11,700 nt of DNA. It comes from Marmoricola sp. (lineage in GTDB: Bacteria; Actinomycetota; Actinomycetes; Propionibacteriales; Nocardioidaceae). Made by a program: the position numbers and the translations under genes. The stretch spans positions 1 to 11,700 of the forward strand of contig JASLCW010000291.1 in NCBI GenBank assembly GCA_030151765.1. The letters are read 5' to 3'. How positions within the stretch are numbered: the first letter of the stretch is position 1; each line of letters begins with the position of its first letter. Positions 7,045 to 11,700 of the stretch are shown in pieces. Under the pieces are notes generated by a model that made no database searches, had not been told where the DNA came from, and saw only the letters and a program-made list of their open reading frames with translations.

Positions 7045-7160
7045 GACAGTCCCTCCCTAGGACGACCGGCGCGCTCGGGCCCTCCCCTCGCCACCGATCT
7101 CCCGATTGAACACCCGGACCGCCTCTTTCGCAGCGGTTTGGCCGGACTCAACAATCGGCG
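7045..7160 (-). other. 116-nt gap between the two halves of the secretion island
   Basis: This is the widest non-coding gap inside the island. It holds a strong ribosome site (GGGAGGG, 7051-7057) for the six-cysteine gene, and a short inverted repeat ACCGC/GCGGT (7118-7122 and 7133-7137) that could form a weak hairpin after the fusion gene. I see no clear -35/-10 pair. It may allow the two halves to be expressed at different levels by RNA processing, partial termination or an unseen promoter. Confidence 0.45.
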
Positions 7161-8231
7161 TCAGGGCTGGGTGCAGATGGCCGGCTGCGTCTGGGAGGCA
7201 TTCGACGTCGTGTAGCTGACCGATGCCGACGGCGGGCCCTGGACATTGGAGCCGTCCACTGCCCGAACGGTGAAGCTTCCCGGCTCCTGCGACTGTCCAC
7301 TCGAATAGGTGTAGGAGGTCGTGGGCGACAGGACGGTGAAAGTCTGCGCGGATCCACCGGTCGGCGTGATGGTGACGATGTATTTCACCGCACCTGTGAC
7401 GGCATTCCAGTTGAACTTCACCTGCTTCCCACCTGGTGAGGTGCAGATCGGATTCCCCAGGGTCGGCGGCGGCAGTGGCCAGCCCGACGTACCGGCGGTG
7501 AAGGACGTGCCGGTCACCTTGACCTGATCGGTCCAGAAGGCGCCGGTGTTCTGCCCCCAGCCGGCGAGCGCGGCGAGCCCGAGGGCGAGGCCTCCGGCGA
7601 TGGCGGCCGCCTTGAGCGGCTTCTTCACCGACGCAGCCGGCGTCTCGGCCGGCTCCTCCACCGACGTGCGCGCAACAGCCGCCGGGACTGACACCGGCAA
7701 CGTCGGGGTCGCCGCATCGGTGACATCGATGTTCGCGGCCTTCTTCCCCGGGCGCCGGAAGACCAGCAGCAGCATCAGCGCCACATAGCCGGCGAGTACG
7801 AAGCTTCCCGGCGCGTGCGAGAACCAGGAGACGACATAGCCCATCTTGGGAATCCGCAGGAAGACCTTCTCCGCATGGCGCACGTCGTACACCTGGCTGT
7901 CGGGCGCCTTGTTGGCATCGCCCTTGAGCTGCAATTGCGCGAGGCCACCACCCTGCGGAGTGTTGCCGACTACCCGGTGCGTGACTCGCTGCCCGCTCGC
8001 GGTGATCACCGAGACGACGTCGCCACGCTTCAGGCCGGTCGCGTCGACGGTCCGGGCGAGTGCGAGGTCCCCGGTGTCGATGGCCGGTGACATCGAGCCG
8101 GACCGGAAGAGCAGCGGGTGCACCCCGAACGCGAGCCCGGCGATCACCAGCACCAGGCACACCGCACCCACCAGCGCTGTCAGGGACAGCACCAGGTCGC
8201 GGAGGAGCCCGAGGCGGGAGCGTTTGGTCAT
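7161..8231 (-). CDS. SipW-type signal peptidase fused to a SipW-type signal peptide and FN3-like domain
   Basis: A 356-residue fusion. Residues 1-160 are a complete SipW-type peptidase: helix 1 at about 12-36, catalytic Ser46 in RSGSMSP, His85 in VTHRVVG, the KGDAN motif at 103-107, and helix 2 at about 142-158. After a Pro/Ala/Glu-rich linker (about 165-203), a lysine pair and a third hydrophobic stretch (208-224) lead into GAFWTDQVKVTGTSFTAGT (230-248), the form of a TasA/camelysin signal and mature start. Residues of about 254-345 resemble a fibronectin type III domain (FNWNAVTGAVKYIVTI, then SYTYSSG and SFTVRAVD). An enzyme and an apparent substrate therefore share one chain. The start at 8231 overlaps the preceding stop (ATGA); longer in-frame starts would run into the upstream gene. 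Self-cleavage releasing the FN3 domain is an inference. Confidence 0.85.
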   Translation of the reverse strand: MTKRSRLGLLRDLVLSLTALVGAVCLVLVIAGLAFGVHPLLFRSGSMSPAIDTGDLALARTVDATGLKRGDVVSVITASGQRVTHRVVGNTPQGGGLAQLQLKGDANKAPDSQVYDVRHAEKVFLRIPKMGYVVSWFSHAPGSFVLAGYVALMLLLVFRRPGKKAANIDVTDAATPTLPVSVPAAVARTSVEEPAETPAASVKKPLKAAAIAGGLALGLAALAGWGQNTGAFWTDQVKVTGTSFTAGTSGWPLPPPTLGNPICTSPGGKQVKFNWNAVTGAVKYIVTITPTGGSAQTFTVLSPTTSYTYSSGQSQEPGSFTVRAVDGSNVQGPPSASVSYTTSNASQTQPAICTQP

Positions 8232-8854
8232 GCCACGTTGGAGGTCGCGTCGAAGGTGAAGGTGACCACCGCCGACTTGCCCTGCAGGGAGGAGGGCGCT
8301 CCGGAGTCGAAGTCGACCTCGAAGCACAGCGGCGTGTTGCCGGACGCGGCGAGGCCGCTGCCGGCGGTCGTGGGCTGCGGCGTTCCGACGACGGCCGAGG
8401 CGGCGGTGCCGAGCGTCGTCACCGTGCCCACGACGTTGCCACCACTGCACGTGGCGCTGTTGCCGCCGCCGGAGACGGTCGCCCCGGTCTTCACCGTCAG
8501 CTTGAGCGCACTGGCCGCGGCGAAATCGCCGGGGTTGGAGCCACCGGTGAGCTGCGCGGAGAGCGTCCACTTGAGCGGAACGGTGCCGGCATTGTTGACC
8601 GTCAGGATCTGCGCCGAGGTGTTGCCCGGCGCCATCGCGGTCATGCTCAGGTTGCCGCTCACGTTGGACACGGAATCCTGATTGTTGACCTTGAGGTCGA
8701 AGGTACCGGTGCTGAAGGTGGTGCCGGCCACGCTCACCGAGTCTGACCAGTAGGCGAAGGTCCCGGTGACGCCGAGCGCGGCAACCACGCCAAGGCTCAG
8801 ACCGGCGCGTACGCGAGTGCTCTTCAGCGAACGAAGGATCCGGTGGTCGCTCAT
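8228..8854 (-). CDS. TasA/camelysin-like exported fibre protein
   Basis: A 208-residue protein with the clearest TasA/camelysin-type start in the window. Basic residues up to Arg16 and a hydrophobic stretch (about 18-30) precede GTFAYWSDSVSVAGTTFSTG, followed by FDLKVN; the Bacillus proteins have the same layout (GTxAxFSD, then GTxDLxxN). The remainder is probably a beta sandwich, with segments such as MAPGNTSAQILTVNNAGTVPLKWTLS, and two cysteines in the C-terminal half that could pair. In Bacillus such proteins form biofilm fibres and need SipW. The ATG at 8854 follows the LPXTG gene stop with a 1-nt gap, and an AAAGG lies upstream. It overlaps the peptidase-fusion gene by 4 nt. Role as main fibre subunit is inferred from family resemblance. 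Confidence 0.82.
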   Translation of the reverse strand: MSDHRILRSLKSTRVRAGLSLGVVAALGVTGTFAYWSDSVSVAGTTFSTGTFDLKVNNQDSVSNVSGNLSMTAMAPGNTSAQILTVNNAGTVPLKWTLSAQLTGGSNPGDFAAASALKLTVKTGATVSGGGNSATCSGGNVVGTVTTLGTAASAVVGTPQPTTAGSGLAASGNTPLCFEVDFDSGAPSSLQGKSAVVTFTFDATSNVA

Positions 8855-8855
8855 G

Positions 8856-9560
8856 TCAGGACTGCCTTTCGAGAGTGCTCGCCGAGCGCCGACGCGACCG
8901 GACGATGAGGACGCTGCCGCCGAGGCAGAGTCCGAGTGCGAGGTAGAGGGCCAGCGGGGACACGTCCGCGCCGGTGTTGGGGAGGCCGGAGCCGGAGCCG
9001 TCGGCGCCGCCCTGGCCACTGCCGTTGCCGTTGCCGTTGCCGTGGTGACCGTTGCCGTTGCCTTGGCCGGTACCCGTGGCCTGGGCCAGTCCCACGCGGA
9101 CCCGGAAGTCGAAGCGCTGGTTCTGGGTGGGGTTCTGGGAGGAGGCCGCGAAGTCGACCTTCACGGTGATCTTGTGATGCGCGCCGGCCGCGGTCGGGAC
9201 GGCCTTGAGGAGCACGTGGTCCCCGGTGGCCGACACGGCGTGATAGCTGCCGGCGTCGACCCTGGCCGAGACCGTGAGGTCGCCGCTGCTCATGAGGCTC
9301 TGCACCGAGCCGCCGAGGAGCGTGATGCTGAGCGCAGCCGGGTCGCCGCTCTGGTTGCGCACATAGAAGGTGGAGGTCTCCGAGTCACCCGGAACCCACC
9401 GGAAGCCGGCCGGGAAGAGCTGGGACAGATGACTGCCCCAGTGGACGCCGTCCGTGCTCAGGCCGATCTGGCTGGCCGCATTCGCCGGAGCGGCGAGGGC
9501 CAGCCCGAGGCACGCGACGACGAGCGCGAGCAGGCGGGCGATGCTGGTGCGGCGCGTCAT
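8856..9560 (-). CDS. LPXTG cell-wall-anchored surface protein
   Basis: A 234-residue surface protein. Residues 1-28 are a classical Sec signal with an ANA cleavage site at 26-28, unlike the SipW-type signals around it. Residues of about 30-158 look like a beta-sandwich with stretches resembling the TasA-like proteins (WVPGDSETSTFYVRNQSG, KITVKVDFAAS). A flexible Gly/Asn/His/Ser linker (161-192) precedes LPNTG (193-197), a hydrophobic segment (about 201-220) and the basic tail RSRRR, a complete sortase sorting signal. The protein is likely fixed to peptidoglycan and may anchor or nucleate the fibre made from its neighbours. No sortase is encoded in the window. The start overlaps the SipW gene stop by 4 nt. 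Confidence 0.88.
   Translation of the reverse strand: MTRRTSIARLLALVVACLGLALAAPANAASQIGLSTDGVHWGSHLSQLFPAGFRWVPGDSETSTFYVRNQSGDPAALSITLLGGSVQSLMSSGDLTVSARVDAGSYHAVSATGDHVLLKAVPTAAGAHHKITVKVDFAASSQNPTQNQRFDFRVRVGLAQATGTGQGNGNGHHGNGNGNGSGQGGADGSGSGLPNTGADVSPLALYLALGLCLGGSVLIVRSRRRSASTLERQS
9021..9062. repeat. GCCGTT hexanucleotide tract encoding the Asn-Gly linker
   Basis: Three perfect GCCGTT units (9021-9038), an imperfect one, then further GTTGCC units up to about 9062 encode the NGNGNG linker of the LPXTG protein. Gain or loss of 6-bp units would change linker length without breaking the frame. Confidence 0.65.
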
Positions 9561-10168
9561 CGGGCCGCCTCCACGAATTCGGGCTCCACGTGGTTGCTGT
9601 CGTCCTTGCTCTCGTCGTTCTCGGGCGTCGCCGCCGTACGGCGTGAGCGCCGCCGGTCGCGGGCAGCGCCGATGAAGGAGATCAGCGCGTAGCCGAGGAG
9701 GATCACCACCGCGGCCATCACGATGACCTCACGGGTCCCGACTCCGAGCCACAGGCTGGGGAGGCCCAGGAAGGGAATCGCGTACCAGCGCTTCCCCTTG
9801 ATCTGGACCGGCAGCACGGGATCGGTGTCGGCGGCGTTGTTGGCGTCGCCCCTCGTGGTGAAGCTGCGAGTGCCGTCCATCGCGATGTTGACACCGACCA
9901 CGCGGTGCGTGGCGACGGTCGGCTCACCGGACTTGAGCTGGAAGGTGATCACGTCACCGATCCGGACGTCGTCCGCTTTCACCGGCCGGTCGACGACCAT
10001 CGTGCCCGGAGGCATTCCGGGACGCATCGAGCCGGTGAGGATCGTGTACGTCGTGCCGCCGGCGATCTTGGGGATCACCACGGTGGCGGCGAGCACGAGC
10101 ACGACGAGGCCCGCGACGAACCAGGCGATGACCTGGCCGATCGCGGACCCCGCCGCCCGGATGCTCAT
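9557..10168 (-). CDS. SipW-type (S26B) signal peptidase I
   Basis: A 203-residue protein close to the normal SipW size. Helix 1 is at about 12-32, catalytic Ser47 lies in LTGSMRPGMPPGT, His88 in VATHRVVGV, and the TTRGDANNAAD motif at about 104-114 completes the active-site region. Helix 2 is at about 146-166, followed by a charged cytoplasmic tail (168-203). It cleaves precursors on the outer face of the membrane. It follows the first exported-protein gene by 20 nt and overlaps the LPXTG gene by 4 nt. It is the most canonical of the island's three peptidases and the likely processor of the AYW-type precursors on either side. The gene is not named sipW, because orthology to the Bacillus gene is not shown. 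Confidence 0.9.
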   Translation of the reverse strand: MSIRAAGSAIGQVIAWFVAGLVVLVLAATVVIPKIAGGTTYTILTGSMRPGMPPGTMVVDRPVKADDVRIGDVITFQLKSGEPTVATHRVVGVNIAMDGTRSFTTRGDANNAADTDPVLPVQIKGKRWYAIPFLGLPSLWLGVGTREVIVMAAVVILLGYALISFIGAARDRRRSRRTAATPENDESKDDSNHVEPEFVEAAR

Positions 10169-10188
10169 GTGTGTCAGACCTCAGTCGC

Positions 10189-10716
10189 TCAGCTGTGGAC
10201 CTGGTTGAGGTTCACCGTCACGTCGCTCAGCTGACCGGTGAGGTTCTGGGTCGTGTTGTCCACGGCGTTCGGGTTGTCGAATGTCGCGACGATCGTCACA
10301 GTCATGTTCTGACCGTCGTCGGCGGACGTGATCGAGGTGACTGCTCCTCCGTTCACCTCGACATCGGTCGCGGCGACACTGAAGGCCGAGGCGAGACCAC
10401 CGGTCACCGCGCCCTGACTCGCCACCACGTTCGCCCGCAGGTGAGCACCCTCGGCAGTGATCGCGTAGGTACATACATTCGTCAGCTTGTCGCCCGGGAC
10501 GAGCTTGGCGCTGCCGTCGTACGACGCACCGTTGTTCTCCGCGGAGTCGAGCGTCCAGCCACTGCAGTTGGCCGGGCCCAGGCCGAGCTGACCGGACGCG
10601 ATGCCTTCGCCGCTGATCGTCGTGTTGGCATTCCAGTAGGCGAGCGAGCCGGCACCACCGAGCAGCAGCGCGCCGGCGGCGGACGCCGCGAGGACGCCCT
10701 TGGTTGACTTCTTCAT
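10189..10716 (-). CDS. Alternate-signal exported protein (RER_14450-like, SipW-dependent)
   Basis: A 175-residue exported protein, first gene of the island. MKKSTKG is followed by a hydrophobic stretch (8-24) and SLAYWNANTTISGEGIASGQL, matching the signal pattern of the actinobacterial 'alternate signal-mediated exported protein' family first noted in Rhodococcus (RER_14450), a family recorded beside SipW-like peptidases. The mature part has two cysteines (in ANCSGW and TNVCTY) that could form a disulfide, and beta-rich segments such as MTVTIVATFDNPNAVDNTTQ. The ATG has a strong GGAGG at 10725-10729. It directly follows the structured leader, so it is probably the most tightly controlled and perhaps most abundant subunit. 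Family assignment is from memory of the motif, not a search. Confidence 0.82.
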   Translation of the reverse strand: MKKSTKGVLAASAAGALLLGGAGSLAYWNANTTISGEGIASGQLGLGPANCSGWTLDSAENNGASYDGSAKLVPGDKLTNVCTYAITAEGAHLRANVVASQGAVTGGLASAFSVAATDVEVNGGAVTSITSADDGQNMTVTIVATFDNPNAVDNTTQNLTGQLSDVTVNLNQVHS

Positions 10717-10724
10717 GAGTGATT

Positions 10725-10801
10725 CCTCCGGGTGGAATGAAAAGGGGGTTGGGCGTAGCTCTAACGAGCCGTTGCCTCACCCGTTTTGCCCCCCACCCGG
10801 A
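10725..10801 (-). promoter_or_regulatory. Structured 5' leader with two alternative pairings, one covering the ribosome site
   Basis: On the minus-strand RNA three nested stems can form: GGGGG (10793-10789) with CCCCC (10748-10744), GGGUG (10782-10778) with CGCCC (10755-10751), and GGCUC (10770-10766) with GAGCU (10761-10757) closing a GUUA loop. UUUU follows the last C. Alternatively UCCGGGUGG (10801-10793) pairs perfectly with CCACCCGGA (10735-10727), which includes three bases of the GGAGG ribosome site (10729-10725). The two folds compete for the G-rich strand, as in a riboswitch or attenuator. I do not recognise the family. Confidence 0.5.
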
Positions 10802-10815
10802 AATGGCCCGTTGGG

Positions 10816-10821
10816 ACTATG
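10816..10821 (-). promoter_or_regulatory. Candidate -10 element of the secretion island
   Basis: CATAGT on the minus strand matches the -10 consensus at four of six positions. A start near 10809 would give a leader of about 90 nt that contains the whole foldable region. No convincing -35 is seen; weak -35 boxes are common in actinobacteria. Confidence 0.3.
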
Positions 10822-10836
10822 TCGAAGCTCACGAAG

Positions 10837-10851
10837 CCTGAATTCCTCAGG
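10837..10851 (-). terminator. Weak hairpin after the DUF6891-like gene
   Basis: CCTGA (10837-10841) and TCAGG (10847-10851) are perfect 5-bp inverted arms with a 5-nt loop, about 20 nt past the preceding stop. There is no T-tract, so it could be a weak terminator, a protein site or chance. Confidence 0.22.
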
Positions 10852-10872
10852 ATTCGCCCAGGTCCCGAGCGC

Positions 10873-11418
10873 TCAGGGAAGACGCTGCCAACGAGCGGCC
10901 ACCTCGACGCGGCCCTCGTCGAAATGGGCCGACAGGCCCTGGTCTACGAGCAGGGCGAGGACCTCCTCGAGGAGCGCATCGCCCGGCGCCGCATTGGCCG
11001 TCGACGGATGCCAGAGGTTGATCTCGAGCATCGGTTCGTCGATGGCGTGCCAGACGTCCTCCGGCCGGAACCACGCGACGCCGCCCGCCCCGGGCGTCTG
11101 CCTCAAGGCATCGCGGGCAGCCCAGTGATCGGCGCACGGTGCCAGCACCAACAGCCCGGCGGCACGCATGGCCGCGAAGGCCTGCTCCAACCGCTCATGA
11201 TCGGTCGGCCGCGGCCACGCCGCGGCATCCACGGCCCACGCCACGCGCTCGGCGGCGATCCATTCCTTCGCCGTCGCCGCGGCATCGAGACGTGGATGGT
11301 CGGTGGCGATCACCGTGCGGATCTCGTCGTACTCCTCGGCCTGCGGGAGCAGGCCCGACCGGACGACGTCACGCACCCACACCCTGGTCTGGGCCGGGCT
11401 GGTGCCGCGTCTGACCAC
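10873..11418 (-). CDS. Conserved hypothetical protein, DUF6891-like
   Basis: A 181-residue predicted cytoplasmic protein with no signal or membrane segment. The sequence runs from VRDVVRSGLLPQAE through TDHERLEQAFAAMRAAGLLVLAPCADH (about 72-98) and GGVAWFRPEDVWHAIDEPMLEINLWH to a C-terminal half ending in FDEGRVEVAARWQRLP. The 'DxxRLxxAFxxLxxxGIxxL ... G..H.xDxxRA....LxLxxx' layout recalls the DUF6891 family, of unknown function; I give this from memory with moderate confidence. The start is a GTG at 11418, 10 nt after the pdxS stop, so it is probably co-transcribed with pdxS. No link to PLP synthesis is evident. Confidence 0.7.
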   Translation of the reverse strand: MVRRGTSPAQTRVWVRDVVRSGLLPQAEEYDEIRTVIATDHPRLDAAATAKEWIAAERVAWAVDAAAWPRPTDHERLEQAFAAMRAAGLLVLAPCADHWAARDALRQTPGAGGVAWFRPEDVWHAIDEPMLEINLWHPSTANAAPGDALLEEVLALLVDQGLSAHFDEGRVEVAARWQRLP

Positions 11419-11428
11419 CAGCCGCGCC

Positions 11429-11700
11429 CTACCAGCCGCGTTCGGCGAGCCGGTGCGGCTGCGGGAGCTCCTCGACGTTGATGCCGACCATGGCCTCGCC
11501 GAGCCCGCGGGAGACCTTGGCGACCACGTCGGGGTCGTCGTGGAAGGTGGTCGCCTTCACGATCGCTTCGGCGCGCTGGGCCGGGTTGCCGGACTTGAAG
11601 ATGCCCGAGCCGACAAAGACGCCCTCGGCGCCGAGCTGCATCATCATCGCGGCATCGGCCGGGGTCGCGATGCCGCCGGCGGTGAAGAGCACCACGGGGA
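11429..11700 (-). CDS. pdxS: Pyridoxal 5'-phosphate synthase lyase subunit PdxS, C-terminal end (partial)
   Basis: The last 90 or so residues of PdxS, running off the right edge. VVLFTAGGIATPADAAMMMQ and GAEGVFVGSGIFKSGNP are near-invariant PdxS segments that form phosphate-binding parts of the (beta/alpha)8 barrel. PdxS, with the glutaminase PdxT, makes PLP from ribose 5-phosphate, glyceraldehyde 3-phosphate and ammonia. The catalytic lysines lie in the missing N-terminal part. The stop is TAG at 11429-11431. The GTG at 11693-11695 is an internal valine codon, not a start. Neither pdxT nor a tesB-like gene follows within the window. Confidence 0.95.
   Translation of the reverse strand, partial: PVVLFTAGGIATPADAAMMMQLGAEGVFVGSGIFKSGNPAQRAEAIVKATTFHDDPDVVAKVSRGLGEAMVGINVEELPQPHRLAERGW

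Noticed and set aside
5768..7060. Plus-strand open frame of 430 codons across both six-cysteine genes
   Set aside because: The minus-strand frames carry export signals, aligned cysteines and paralogy. The plus-strand frame has none of these and is an antisense by-product.
8232..8570. Longer start of the peptidase-FN3 fusion at 8570
   Set aside because: The extension is Arg/Gly-rich and lies inside the TasA-like gene in another frame. The ATG at 8231 gives a typical peptidase N-terminus and a 4-nt overlap.
8855..9019. Longer start of the TasA-like protein at 9019
   Set aside because: The 55 added residues are Ala/Ser/Pro rich, lie within the LPXTG gene and would bury the signal peptide. The ATG at 8854 places the basic region and hydrophobic stretch at the N-terminus.
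9021..9062. CRISPR array
   Set aside because: Only short hexanucleotide units inside a coding region, with no spacers, leader or cas genes. No other array-like pattern was seen in the window.
10741..10801. Known c-di-GMP (GEMM-I) or c-di-AMP riboswitch
   Set aside because: GGCAAAA and GAGGCAACGGC look faintly like GEMM segments, but the first hairpin with its GAAA loop and the GACGCAAAGCC core are absent, and no c-di-AMP core motif is seen.

Overview
The window is high-GC DNA with tightly packed genes, almost all on the minus strand. It looks like an actinomycete (Actinomycetota), probably a mycolic-acid genus such as Rhodococcus or Gordonia, or a relative near Nocardioides. This rests on the mycobacterial FprB-like ferredoxin-fused reductase beside an AurF-type diiron oxygenase, on a protein resembling the Rhodococcus 'alternate signal-mediated exported protein' family, and on high-GC codon use. 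The genus cannot be fixed from the sequence alone.

Layout, in the direction of transcription (right to left). At the right edge is the C-terminal end of pdxS (PLP synthase lyase subunit), followed 10 nt later by a small DUF6891-like gene. Then comes a 156-nt non-coding region that carries a candidate promoter and a structured 5' leader. In this leader a G-rich strand can pair either with a nearby C-tract or with the Shine-Dalgarno region of the next gene.

From 10716 down to 3481 lies a nine-gene secretion and surface-structure island, the most interesting part of the window. It encodes three signal peptidases of the SipW/archaeal-ER (S26B) type and five separate exported proteins, four of them with SipW-type signal peptides. 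The fifth has an ordinary Sec signal and an LPNTG sortase-anchoring tail. One of the three peptidases is fused at its C-terminus to a SipW-type signal peptide plus an fibronectin-III-like domain, so enzyme and apparent substrate form one chain. Two halves can be seen. Half A (10716-7161) has substrates with (F/L)AYW-like motifs, two peptidases and the LPXTG protein. Half B (7044-3481) has two paralogous six-cysteine proteins and a LamG-domain protein, all with GTLSxW motifs, and ends in a divergent four-helix peptidase. The expected product is a TasA/camelysin-like surface fibre or coat: subunits are released by dedicated peptidases, and the LPXTG protein is a possible wall anchor.

At the left is a three-gene operon (3369-72): an AurF-like diiron oxygenase, an FprB-like ferredoxin/NADPH reductase that probably supplies its electrons, and a TetR-family regulator. 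The genes are separated by 3-4 nt. The upstream region (3370-3480) has a perfect 7+7 palindrome and a bipartite motif repeated 30 bp apart, both candidate TetR sites. The first 71 bases are non-coding and hold three copies of TGCATTTG, two of them forming a perfect inverted repeat.
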